The notes beneath the pieces were generated by a model. It had not been told where the DNA came from, ran no database searches, and saw nothing but the letters and a program-made list of their open reading frames with translations. A program made the translations under genes and the position numbers. From the NCBI RefSeq assembly GCF_051045985.1, contig NZ_CP157350.1, positions 992,001 to 1,056,000 of the forward strand: a DNA stretch of 64,000 nucleotides, read 5' to 3'. The stretch comes from Scardovia wiggsiae (GTDB lineage: Bacteria; Actinomycetota; Actinomycetes; Actinomycetales; Bifidobacteriaceae). Shown here piece after piece: positions 46,171 through 55,697 of this stretch; the first letter of the stretch is position 1, and every line of letters begins with the position of its first letter.

Positions 46171-46605
46171 CTACCTTTGACCTTTATACCGTTCCTTGCG
46201 GAACCGTCCATATGCCTCATCAAGTTCATGGATCCTGTGCAGGCATTCCCGTTCAAAAGCTTCATAGGTTTCATCGATCTCCCTTAAGACACAGTCACGG
46301 GCATACGCCATGTCATCAAGCTCGCTGAATACTGCACAGCGCTATGACTCCAAAAGGCCAGCTTCACTGCTGAAATATTCATCTATCAGCCCTTCTGCGG
46401 CAAGCTCATTAACGAAACATACAGTATCAGCCACACAGCTATTGCCCTCCAGCCACTTTTCCTCCATACGGCTGTATTCGGAGATTACCGCGGAGCGCCG
46501 GTCTTCCAGCACATCCCGCCGGGCACGCAATTCCCTGCTGACATCTGCATATGCACTGTCAAACTGGCTCTGGCTGCGGATATTGGCGTAATCACTGCTG
46601 TTCAT
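46171..46605 (-). pseudogene. DUF3958-like coiled-coil protein (Lap2-like), split by an in-frame TAG
   Basis: The first part (46605-46342) encodes 87 residues of charged helix (REL-RARRDVLEDRRSAVISEYSRMEEKWLEG) and ends at a TAG. The same frame continues directly past this codon for 56 more codons, to a second TAG at 46171, and the continuation is equally helical and charged (LREIDETYEAFERECLHRIHELDEAYGRFRKERY). Together they give about 144 residues, close to the size and heptad character of DUF3958 proteins (Lap2) that act with LXG toxins. The start has GGAGG and lies two bases after the LXG stop. An ATG at 46311 could restart the second half. Confidence 0.6.
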
Positions 46606-46607
46606 AC

Positions 46608-48743
46608 CTACCTCCCCACCCCAAAATCAGACTTTAGTTCATAAAGCGTATACGCACTAACAGCATAGGAATAATTTGACGGTTGGATACTACTATTCAG
46701 CGCCACCGCCTCACCAGCCTTATGATACTTCCCATCAAGCGGATCAAAACAATCCACCCGATACACCAAATCAGGCTTCTCAAGACACCAATTAAGGAAA
46801 TCCTGGCTATGCCCATCAAGATTCAACGGATCAGCCATACTCTCCATAAAGCGTTCGTAACTAAAAGGTTTTTCGCTAGGTTTGCAGTAGCCGGACAGAC
46901 TGTTGTTAAAAGTACTGATAGCTTTGCGCAGCGCAACTTCGTGCTTCTTGCTGGCAAAATACGTAATCAGCTTAAAATCGGTATGCTCATCAAGAACCTG
47001 GGCACCGGCAGAACTGCTACTGCTATTATAGTTAAAGGCTATTGCGCCTTCATCATTAAGCGCAGGGTTCTGATGTGAATCATCATCTAATCTTCCAACT
47101 TTTTTAAGTACTCGTGCGACTTGTTCTTTTTGCTTTCCCTCAATAAAATCATGCAGGACTCCTATAAGAAGGCTTTTAGCTATAGATAATCCGGTCCTTG
47201 CAAAGAAGTAGTTTACAGCTGTACTCGCAGTTTCAGTTATGACATGTTCTCCCAGGCTGGACCAGAAACTATATTTCTCTAAATCCTTTCCATTCTGGAT
47301 ATTTTCCAAGGTACGCGCAACATCGGGGAGAGAACCCGTTATACTTGACCCATGCCACGATATGGTTCCGCCTTTGAACTTGTCATAGTCATATATGTTA
47401 GACTGCATGGCAATTATACGTACTGATGCGTTCCGCTGATCCGCACTTTCTTTCACACTGTAGTGAGAATTAGGACCGAAAATAGCTACATCAAAAACAA
47501 CACCCCCATCGTTGTTTTTGCTTGACGACCATATACTTGTTTTACCTTCAACTACAGTGGGCCTGATACCGTCAGCTATACGCAGTATCTGCCCTACTGC
47601 CACACGGATAGGCCACGTGGCTTCCTTCCAGTGCAAAGTTGCCAGATTAGGCATATCCGTGTTATGGATAAGGTTGTCCGATGCCTGGATCATGCGAAAC
47701 AGAAAATCACTCTTTGTATGTCCGTAACCGATTTCTTTGTCTTCCGTCGTCCCAGGATCTTTTGCCGCGTTGGAAGGCAGTGTATAAATTGTCTTCCCGT
47801 CACTGGGGAATGCCCATTTCAAAACCGTCTGGATGCTTTTATAGTCCGGATTATCATTGTTGTATGTGCCGAGGGCCATTTCTTCTATCGCCCTGACACC
47901 CGCAGCAGCCATCCCATCGGTTACGTATGCTTTGGGAAGCGCATACAGGGCCTTCCACAAGTCTTCATTAAGCTTTCCATTACTGTACAGTTTCTTTGGA
48001 TCCAGAGATTCCAGATTAATGCTCCCATCTTTTTTTCTGCCGAGCGCAGCCATAAGCGCTTTATATTGTGCAGGCGCCATAAATTTTTTGATATCTTCCG
48101 TATGATGCATGGCGTAGTCCCTCTCTACATCATCCACCCACTCCATCTGCGGAGCCCCGCCGGAAAGGAGCAGCGCAGCATCAGCATTAGCAGCTTTCAG
48201 CAGTGATATTTTTGCCTCTGCTTCCGCATAAAATGACGCTGCTGCCTGCTGATACTGATAAAAAAGGTCAAGCTGTTTCTGCAGTCCGGTTTTGAGCGGC
48301 TCCAAAAGCGTCAGCGAACCCCCTGTCAGCTGAGACAGACGTATAGAAGAGTCGGCCTTAACCTCAGGTTTTGGCGTCATTAAAGCATCTTGTGAGTCCC
48401 TGCATTTTGCTATCTGCCTGTAACACTCCCACAGCCGTGCAAGTAATTTGTCGGTATCGATTTCATCATGCATACCCTGGCCCCGAAGCCTGCTGATTGC
48501 TGCGAGATGGGATAAATTACCGTTTCTCAATGCCTCCCAGGCATTCCACTGCGCACGGAGAAACGGCGCACGCGAATGTATGGTATCCTCCACAGCCGTA
48601 TATGCCTTGCCCTGCAGCCCGTACTCAGACAAAGCAAGTTTGGAAAGCCTACTGATCCCATCCTGGCAGTCCTCAAGCTTTTTATCGATCACTGTGTTCT
48701 CTGCATTAAGAGCACTGAGTACTTTTGTAAAATTGACCCTCAC
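46608..48743 (-). CDS. LXG-domain protein, putative type VII-exported polymorphic toxin
   Basis: A 711-residue protein with no signal peptide. Residues about 5-190 are helical and carry the LXG signature L43-Q-G45 within YGLQGKAYTAVEDTIHSR, followed by helices like the N-terminal export domain of LXG toxins. Residues about 200-490 are of unknown fold. Segment 495-540 (VITETASTAVNYFFARTG, then SIAKSLLIGVL) is hydrophobic and could insert in a membrane. The C-terminal ~130 residues would be the toxin position but match nothing I know. The start is GTG with AGAGG. The DNA is AT-richer than its neighbours, which suggests transfer. No immunity gene is apparent. Confidence 0.62.
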   Translation of the reverse strand: MRVNFTKVLSALNAENTVIDKKLEDCQDGISRLSKLALSEYGLQGKAYTAVEDTIHSRAPFLRAQWNAWEALRNGNLSHLAAISRLRGQGMHDEIDTDKLLARLWECYRQIAKCRDSQDALMTPKPEVKADSSIRLSQLTGGSLTLLEPLKTGLQKQLDLFYQYQQAAASFYAEAEAKISLLKAANADAALLLSGGAPQMEWVDDVERDYAMHHTEDIKKFMAPAQYKALMAALGRKKDGSINLESLDPKKLYSNGKLNEDLWKALYALPKAYVTDGMAAAGVRAIEEMALGTYNNDNPDYKSIQTVLKWAFPSDGKTIYTLPSNAAKDPGTTEDKEIGYGHTKSDFLFRMIQASDNLIHNTDMPNLATLHWKEATWPIRVAVGQILRIADGIRPTVVEGKTSIWSSSKNNDGGVVFDVAIFGPNSHYSVKESADQRNASVRIIAMQSNIYDYDKFKGGTISWHGSSITGSLPDVARTLENIQNGKDLEKYSFWSSLGEHVITETASTAVNYFFARTGLSIAKSLLIGVLHDFIEGKQKEQVARVLKKVGRLDDDSHQNPALNDEGAIAFNYNSSSSSAGAQVLDEHTDFKLITYFASKKHEVALRKAISTFNNSLSGYCKPSEKPFSYERFMESMADPLNLDGHSQDFLNWCLEKPDLVYRVDCFDPLDGKYHKAGEAVALNSSIQPSNYSYAVSAYTLYELKSDFGVGR

Positions 48744-48947
48744 CGTAATCCTCTTTAATTGTTTCTCTGCTGCTTTTATTTTTATCTTAATAGTCTCACA
48801 TATTTTTGCAAGTCAGGCGCTGCAGGCGTTTTCTATCCGGCTGTTCTGCTGAAAGGGAGATGCGCACCATTTCGGGTGTCCCCAGGTATAATGGCACGGG
48901 TCAGGGGATATCACCAGTCCTCAAACAGGGACCACAGTGGAGGCAGC

Positions 48948-49655
48948 ATGGCTGAACAGTATTTCTCGGCAGACCCGTCCTCTGCCGACATCCGAAGCAC
49001 TATCCATACTGTTATCCGCGGGATCCCTACTGATATGGCGGTATCCAACGGCGTCTTCTCCGCACACCGCCTTGACCCGGGTACCGCAGTCCTTCTCAAA
49101 GATGCGCCGGGGGCTGCCGCTGACATCAATGAGGGCAGGGAAGTCCTGAACTGCCTGGATCTCGGCTGCGGATGGGGCCCTATAGCCGTTGCACTGGCCC
49201 GCGAATACCCCGAAGCTTCCGTATGGGCCGCTGATATCAATGAACGTGCCGTTAGCCTTACCCGCTATAATGCACAGCAGAACAGGCTGGCAAATATAAA
49301 AACCGGTACCCCCGAAAGCCTTGCATCAGAGTATGGCGATGAATGGGCCCGCACCGGTTTTGATGTGATCTGGTCAAACCCCCCTATCCGCATCGGGAAA
49401 GAGGCCCTCCACGAACTGCTTATGGCATACCTGCCCCGCCTGAATACCAATGGATACGCGTATCTCGTTGTCCAGAAGAACCTTGGTGCCGACTCGCTTA
49501 TCCCATGGCTGGATACATCACTGAATGCCGGCTCCGGGAATGGAACCGCACTTTCATCAGGCAGGGTGGGATATACGGTCCGAAAATACTCGTCATCCAA
49601 AGGCTACAGGGTAATTGAAATCCACCGTCTCCCCGCTTCCGGAGAACCTGCATGA
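48948..49655 (+). CDS. RsmC-like class I SAM-dependent methyltransferase
   Basis: A 235-residue protein of the RsmC / small-subunit rRNA guanine-N2 methyltransferase group. The SAM motif is DLGCGWGPIAVALA at 71-84, and the catalytic NPPIR occurs in WSNPPIRIGKEALH. The frame is open earlier, but ATG 48948 has GGAGG six bases upstream. The stop overlaps the hrpA start (ATGA), so the two RNA-related genes are coupled. Confidence 0.88.
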   Translation: MAEQYFSADPSSADIRSTIHTVIRGIPTDMAVSNGVFSAHRLDPGTAVLLKDAPGAAADINEGREVLNCLDLGCGWGPIAVALAREYPEASVWAADINERAVSLTRYNAQQNRLANIKTGTPESLASEYGDEWARTGFDVIWSNPPIRIGKEALHELLMAYLPRLNTNGYAYLVVQKNLGADSLIPWLDTSLNAGSGNGTALSSGRVGYTVRKYSSSKGYRVIEIHRLPASGEPA

Positions 49656-52600
49656 GCATGGAATTCATTTATCCGGCTGAACTCCCGGTAAGCGGAGCCC
49701 GTGAACGCATTATGCAGGCGGTCCGTTCATCCCAGGTTGTGATAATCAGCGGGCAGACAGGCTCAGGGAAAACGACCCAGATACCTAAAATGCTTCTGGA
49801 GCTTGGGCGCGGTACTCATGGCAGGCAGATCATGCTCACGCAGCCCCGGCGCCTGGCGGCACGGACGGTTGCAGAACGCATCGCAGATGAAATGCATACT
49901 GCCCTGGGCCGCGAGATAGGATACCGGATACGCTTCACAGACCGCAGTTCCCCTTCTACCCGTTTATGCGTAGCAACTGACGGGATACTGCTCGCCCATA
50001 TCCAGCGCGACCCCCTGCTCAGCGCATACGACACTATAATGATCGATGAGGCCCACGAACGCAGCCTGAACATTGATTTCCTCCTCGGGTACCTCAGCCA
50101 GCTCCTCCACAAACGCAAAGACCTTAAGCTGATCATTACTTCAGCAACCATCGATTCCCAGAAATTCCAGAAACATTTCAGCGATGTCACTGGATATGAC
50201 GTACCCGTTATTGAAGTGAGCGGACGTACATACCCGGTCCGCATCGTGTATGAGCCTTTAGGCGGAGCACCCGCGCTGATGGATACAGTGCCCGGGGCCG
50301 GAAATACGGACAGCAGCACCGGCAGCGGCAATGCAGAAAAAACCCATGATGACTCTGCAGACACTGCGCACGCTGTAGCAAGGGCATGCCTGGAACTTGC
50401 GGCTTTATCCTCGCGGGAAAGGGGCGCACGGGATATCCTTGTTTTTGCTTCCGGGGAGCGCGATATCCATGACTACGAAGACGCGGTATCGCATGCATTC
50501 GGACAGCGGAAGACTGACCTGCGCAACGCAGACGCCATAGAAATAATACCGTTATACGCCCGTCTCAGTGCGAAAGAGCAGCACAGGGTTTTTGAACCGC
50601 ACGAACATCAGAGGATTATTATTGCAACGAATGTTGCTGAAACTTCGCTTACTGTCCCAGGGATCCGTTTTGTGGTGGACCCAGGTTTTGCCCGCATTTC
50701 GCGGTATTCTAAAACTGCGAAAGTGCAGCGGCTCCCTGTTGAAGCCATTTCGCAGGCCAGCGCAGATCAGCGCGCCGGACGGTGCGGACGTATTGCTGAC
50801 GGGATCGCTGTCCGCTTATATTCCCGGGAAGATTACGAATCACGTCCGCAGTTCACAGACCCTGAAATCCAGCGCACCTCCCTGGGGGCAGTCATCCTTC
50901 AGATGCTTTCTGCGGGCGTTGCCCGGACGGCTGATGATATCACCGATTTTGGCTTTATAGACCCGCCGGACATGCGCTCGGTCACAGACGGGTTCAATGA
51001 ACTTACCGAACTGGGTGCCGTCAAGCGTAAGCACGGCGATATTGTGCTTACGGGGATCGGCCGGCGCCTGGCGCGCATACCCATCGATGTACGGCTTGGC
51101 CGCATGATGGTCCAGGCATCCCGAATGTCTGCGGATACCCTTGCTGCAGTACTGGTTGTTACCGCCTTCCTCAGCCTCCAGGACCCGCGCGAGCGCCCGG
51201 ATGATAAAGCTGAAGAAGCAGATCGGATCCATAACCGTTATGCGGACAGCTCCAGCGATTTTATAACCGCCCTGAACATATGGGACCGCTTTTTCCAGGC
51301 GGATGGGAAGCTGAGTAATTCCGCCCTGAGAAAGGCCTGCAAAGCTGAATTCATGAATTACCTTCGTATGCGGCAGTGGGCTGACCTCTACGGGCAGCTG
51401 TGCTCAGTGTGCGCAGAGATGAGATGGAAAGTGGGAGGGCCTTTCCCCATTTCCCGCCCTGATATCGCTATCCGGCAGCTCCCCCAGGCCCAGCAGTCCG
51501 CACATAGCCTGTGCTGTTCATGGGACAGCGACAGCATCCATACTGCAATGCTCAGCGGGCTGCTCAGCTCCATGGGGATGCAGACTGTCCGTGAACCCAA
51601 GGCATCAGACTTCGCCGGCTTAAACAAGGCACAGAAAGCTCGCGCTTTGAAACGGGCGCAAAAAACATTAAAAAACAGCTACCGGGGGTCACGCGGGATA
51701 CACTTTTCACTTTTCCCGGCATCAGCAGTTTTCAAAACTACGCCGGAGTGGGTCATGGCCGGAGAACTTGTTGAGACATCCCGCCTGTGGGCACGCAGCG
51801 CAGCAGCCATAAAGCCGGAGTGGGCGGAATCCCTGGGAAAGCACCTCACACGTACGACTTACGCTGAGCCGCACTGGTCAGGTGTCCAGGGCGCAGCGAT
51901 CGCCAAGTCCACCGTACTCCTGTATGGGCTGCCCATCGTGCAGGACCGGCCTGTCCAATGGGTGCGGATAAATCCTCAGCAGGCGCGGGAATTCCTTATC
52001 AGGCAAGGGCTTGTTGACGGTGATATCCGCCAGCGCTTCCCTTATGATTCTTTTGTGGAACGCAACCGCCAGGCTATTGACCAGGCCGATGAGGAAACAC
52101 ACCGTACACGCCGCATCGCAGACAGCGTGAATGATGACGACCTCTTCCTTTTTTATGATTCAAAACTTCCGCAGGGTATAACATCTGTTGCAGCACTCGG
52201 TTCATGGTGGAAAAAAGAACATGCCGAGCAGCCCAGCCTTCTTGATTTCACTGCAGACAGCGTAGAGAGGCTTTCCGGCACGGATACCGGCTTCAGCATT
52301 GATGCATACCCGGATTACTGGCATGCTGCCGGCACAGACGGCTCCACGATCCCTCTCAGGCTCAGCTACATATACGATACGCGGTCTGAGCGCGACGGCG
52401 TGACCGTCCACATACCTCTGTCGGTACTCTCGCGCATACGTCCGCAGGAATTCACCTGGAATGTTCCCGGGCTCCTTGATGACCTGATCACGGCGACTAT
52501 CAAATCCCTTCCTAAAACACTGCGCGTACAGCTTATACCCGCGCCGGATACTGCGCGGAAGATCCGCGAATGGATCAGTACCCGGTATCCCAACCTTCCC

Positions 52601-53725
52601 GGGACAGCTGAATGGTCGGAAGAGGTCCCCGAATTCTCCCATGTCTTCACCCAGGCCGCGATAGCCGTTGCCGGTGCACAGATACATCCTGAAGTTTTCA
52701 ATGCACAACAGATTGCGCGCCTTCCCGGCTATGTGCGCATGACCTTCAGCGTAGAACGGGATACCAAGCAGAAGCCTTCCCCGGCAGCGGCACCTGGATC
52801 CGTGCTCTACTCTTCAGCTTCCGCATCACAGGCAGAGACCCTGGGGGTATCAAAAGACTTGGCAGAACTCCAGAACAGGTTTGATGAAGCGGCCCGGCAC
52901 AGTGCCCGTAAACATGTGGAAAAGAAAGCGCGCAAAGCACAGGCCCAGGGGAAGAATGTTGCCAAGGCAAACCTCCTCAGCCAGGCGGGCGCCTCAGCAG
53001 TCCCCCGCTCGCAGATGTTATGGGATGAGGCCGTGAAGCACCTTGCGCTTCCTGCAGAACGTATTTCATCACGGTGGCTGGGGGATGAAGCGCTTATGCT
53101 GGCGGCTGCCCCTTATGATTCGACCCGAAAGCTGGTTTCCGACCTGCAGCTGGCTGCTGTGAAACGCCTTCTGCCGGATATTGGAAAGGTAACTGATGAT
53201 ACACAGCTTGCGCAGGCAGTATCAGGAGTGGAAGATATTTACGAAGATACCGTATATGCGGTGGCAAAGGATGTTGTCAGGGATCTTCAGTCTTACGGCG
53301 ATACCAGCCATGCGGTTTCCGGAACTGCCGATCTGCCGCTGTTATCCGTGCTGCAGTCTGTGCGCGAGCATATAGCTTCCCTGGTCTTCCCCGGTTTTAT
53401 AGCCCAAACCCCGCCGGAAAGTCTCGCACGCATATCTGTATACTGCCAGGCCGACCTGCTGCGGATCAGAAAGGCAAAAGACAACAAATCCCGCGATGTT
53501 CAGTGGGCATGGCAGGCTGACGAAGCCCGCAGCCTCGTTGACAGGGCCCGTGAAGCCGCTTCCAGCACACCCTCCGGTCCCGGGCATGATAAAGCCCTGA
53601 AAACCGCCGAGTGGATACGATGGATGTATGAGGAATTCCTTATTTCCCTGTGGGCACAGGAACTCGGCACTTTGCAGCCTGTCAGCATCCAGCGCATGCA
53701 GAAGCTGCTGGATACCCTTCAGTAG
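49652..53725 (+). CDS. hrpA: ATP-dependent RNA helicase HrpA
   Basis: A large DEAH-box helicase (1357 residues, family usual about 1300). Walker A SGQTGSGKTTQ is at 33-43, DEAH at 132-135, TSATID follows, and motif VI appears in QRAGRCGR. The C-terminal half is the HrpA-specific DUF3418-type region. An inserted Gly/Ser/Asp-rich loop lies near 215-235. HrpA resolves stalled ribosomes and processes mRNA in E. coli. It converges on glnA with a 24-base gap. Confidence 0.95.
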   Translation: MSMEFIYPAELPVSGARERIMQAVRSSQVVIISGQTGSGKTTQIPKMLLELGRGTHGRQIMLTQPRRLAARTVAERIADEMHTALGREIGYRIRFTDRSSPSTRLCVATDGILLAHIQRDPLLSAYDTIMIDEAHERSLNIDFLLGYLSQLLHKRKDLKLIITSATIDSQKFQKHFSDVTGYDVPVIEVSGRTYPVRIVYEPLGGAPALMDTVPGAGNTDSSTGSGNAEKTHDDSADTAHAVARACLELAALSSRERGARDILVFASGERDIHDYEDAVSHAFGQRKTDLRNADAIEIIPLYARLSAKEQHRVFEPHEHQRIIIATNVAETSLTVPGIRFVVDPGFARISRYSKTAKVQRLPVEAISQASADQRAGRCGRIADGIAVRLYSREDYESRPQFTDPEIQRTSLGAVILQMLSAGVARTADDITDFGFIDPPDMRSVTDGFNELTELGAVKRKHGDIVLTGIGRRLARIPIDVRLGRMMVQASRMSADTLAAVLVVTAFLSLQDPRERPDDKAEEADRIHNRYADSSSDFITALNIWDRFFQADGKLSNSALRKACKAEFMNYLRMRQWADLYGQLCSVCAEMRWKVGGPFPISRPDIAIRQLPQAQQSAHSLCCSWDSDSIHTAMLSGLLSSMGMQTVREPKASDFAGLNKAQKARALKRAQKTLKNSYRGSRGIHFSLFPASAVFKTTPEWVMAGELVETSRLWARSAAAIKPEWAESLGKHLTRTTYAEPHWSGVQGAAIAKSTVLLYGLPIVQDRPVQWVRINPQQAREFLIRQGLVDGDIRQRFPYDSFVERNRQAIDQADEETHRTRRIADSVNDDDLFLFYDSKLPQGITSVAALGSWWKKEHAEQPSLLDFTADSVERLSGTDTGFSIDAYPDYWHAAGTDGSTIPLRLSYIYDTRSERDGVTVHIPLSVLSRIRPQEFTWNVPGLLDDLITATIKSLPKTLRVQLIPAPDTARKIREWISTRYPNLPGTAEWSEEVPEFSHVFTQAAIAVAGAQIHPEVFNAQQIARLPGYVRMTFSVERDTKQKPSPAAAPGSVLYSSASASQAETLGVSKDLAELQNRFDEAARHSARKHVEKKARKAQAQGKNVAKANLLSQAGASAVPRSQMLWDEAVKHLALPAERISSRWLGDEALMLAAAPYDSTRKLVSDLQLAAVKRLLPDIGKVTDDTQLAQAVSGVEDIYEDTVYAVAKDVVRDLQSYGDTSHAVSGTADLPLLSVLQSVREHIASLVFPGFIAQTPPESLARISVYCQADLLRIRKAKDNKSRDVQWAWQADEARSLVDRAREAASSTPSGPGHDKALKTAEWIRWMYEEFLISLWAQELGTLQPVSIQRMQKLLDTLQ

Positions 53726-53749
53726 CAGAAGCTGCAGCGGCCTGCACAC

Positions 53750-55087
53750 TCACAGCCTGGGCAGATATTTGGAAAGCTCATACTGGGTGATCTGCTGGCG
53801 GTATTCACGCCATTCCGCATGCTTATTGCGCAGGAAATATTCAAAAACATGCTCACCAAGGACACCGGCAACAAATTCCGACTTTTCCATCTGGCGCAGC
53901 GCAGCATCAAGTGACCCCGGCAAAGGCCTGATACCCATTGCCTGGCGTTCAGCATCCGTAAGTTCCCACACATCATCATTCGTCGGCTCTTCAAGATCCA
54001 TCTGCTGATCGATTCCATCAATACCGGCAGCCAGGAGCAGTGCAAAAGCAAGATACGGATTGCACGTTGGGTCAAGCGCACGGAACTCAATGCGCGCAGA
54101 ATTGATCTTCCCGGGCTTATACTGGGGAATGCGCAGCAGCGCCGAGCGGTTATTATGTCCCCAGCATACATAGCTCGGTGCCTCTGCCCCGCCCCACAGG
54201 CGTTTATACGAATTCACGTACTGGTTCATAACTGCTGTGATCTCCTGCGCATGGTAAAGGATCCCGGCGGCGAACTGCCGTGCAGTAAGCGACATACTGA
54301 ATTCCTGCCCCGCCTCATAAAATGAATTCGAATCCCCCTCAAAAAGCGACAGATGCGTATGCATGCCTGATCCCGGCTGGTCTACCAGCGGTTTAGGCAT
54401 GAAACTTGCATATATCCCGCGGTCAAGTGAGATCTCCTTAACAATAGTCCTGAAAGTCATGATGCTGTCCGCAGCATTCAAAGCACCCGCATGGCGCAGG
54501 TCGATCTCATTCTGCCCCGGCCCTGTTTCATGATGGGAGAACTCGACCGGTATGCCAAGATCTTCAAGCTGGCTGACAGCAGCACGGCGGAAATCCATAC
54601 TCGAGCTGCGCGGGACCTGGTCAAAATAGCCGCCCTTATCAATGGGGACAGGAGGACGGGTCCAGTCATCCTGATGCCTGAACAGATAGAATTCAATTTC
54701 AGGATGGCAATAGAAGCTGAAACCTTTCCCCTTAGCATTATCCAACGCATTCTTCAGGACATTCCGGGAATCCCCGAGGCTTGGCTCCCCCTCAGGGGTG
54801 AGGACATCACAGAACATGCGGGCTGTAGAATTTTCGCCGCTGGACAGAGGAAGTATCTGGAAAGTCGAAGCATCCGGCCGCACCAGCATATCATCCTCAG
54901 ATACGCGCGTAAGGCCTTCGATTGCTGAGCCATCAAAGCCTATCCCCTCTTCAAAAGCAGCTTCGAGCTCAGCCGGGGCAATAGCAACAGATTTCAGCTG
55001 CCCAAGGACGTCTGTGAACCACAGACGGATGAACCGTATGTCATTCTCTTCAACCGCGCGAAGCGCAAACTCCTGCTGTGCATTCAT
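53750..55087 (-). CDS. glnA: Glutamine synthetase, type I
   Basis: Makes glutamine from glutamate, ammonia and ATP. The 445-residue protein has the N-terminal DVLGQLKSVAIAP, the VPIDKGGYFDQ segment, the catalytic FMPKPLVDQPGSGMHTHLSL, and the HNNRSALLRIPQ ATP site. The length and the absence of the NLYDLPPEE-type adenylylation motif place it nearer to the short GlnA2-like form of actinobacteria than to the adenylylated GlnA1. Feedback or ArgR/GlnR control cannot be read from sequence. Confidence 0.95.
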   Translation of the reverse strand: MNAQQEFALRAVEENDIRFIRLWFTDVLGQLKSVAIAPAELEAAFEEGIGFDGSAIEGLTRVSEDDMLVRPDASTFQILPLSSGENSTARMFCDVLTPEGEPSLGDSRNVLKNALDNAKGKGFSFYCHPEIEFYLFRHQDDWTRPPVPIDKGGYFDQVPRSSSMDFRRAAVSQLEDLGIPVEFSHHETGPGQNEIDLRHAGALNAADSIMTFRTIVKEISLDRGIYASFMPKPLVDQPGSGMHTHLSLFEGDSNSFYEAGQEFSMSLTARQFAAGILYHAQEITAVMNQYVNSYKRLWGGAEAPSYVCWGHNNRSALLRIPQYKPGKINSARIEFRALDPTCNPYLAFALLLAAGIDGIDQQMDLEEPTNDDVWELTDAERQAMGIRPLPGSLDAALRQMEKSEFVAGVLGEHVFEYFLRNKHAEWREYRQQITQYELSKYLPRL

Positions 55088-55145
55088 ACTTCAAGTTTGC
55101 CACATGTTCACGTCAAAACAAAGTACCCGGCAAAGTGAAGTACAG

Positions 55146-55655
55146 TCAGTCAGCCTTTACCTGCCTCTCCTGGAACTGCCTGTCTTTCTGATACTGCACA
55201 TCCATAAATGCAACAGCGGCGGCCACAGCTATACAGAACTGGAGGGATAAAAGGATGATCCCGCCCAGTCCAAAAAATAAGCCATTATCTGAATGCGATG
55301 CCCCCCAGAAGAGGATACCTGCAGTTGCAGCCGCGCTCAGCAGGACAGCTCCAAACAGCCTGAACCCGATAAAAATTATTACCGCGAGTACCTCAAAAAA
55401 AATAACTATATTGCTGACATCCTCCCACGGCTCCAATCCCCACAGCCCGGGATTATTATATACACGGTAACCAAGCGCGTCGGTAAAACACCGTGTGAAC
55501 CATATAAGGAATGCTGTTACATCAATAATCACGCTGCATGAAGAAAGGACTTTGTTGCTCACGATCTTGTATTTTGGCTTCTTATGCGGCTTCTTATGCG
55601 GAGAATCAGGCTCCCCGCCCGACGGCTGCCCAATCCCATCAGATATATCCGGCAT
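55146..55655 (-). CDS. Small membrane protein, unknown
   Basis: A 169-residue protein with a basic, Lys/His-rich start (HKKPHKKPKYK) and four predicted membrane helices (about 38-55, 82-100, 104-120, 127-152). No family recognised. It is between glnA and an acidic unknown protein on the same strand. Confidence 0.75.
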   Translation of the reverse strand: MPDISDGIGQPSGGEPDSPHKKPHKKPKYKIVSNKVLSSCSVIIDVTAFLIWFTRCFTDALGYRVYNNPGLWGLEPWEDVSNIVIFFEVLAVIIFIGFRLFGAVLLSAAATAGILFWGASHSDNGLFFGLGGIILLSLQFCIAVAAAVAFMDVQYQKDRQFQERQVKAD

Positions 55656-55697
55656 ATAACTGCCCTCCTGTTCCTGCTACTATATGTCCCCTGCTGT

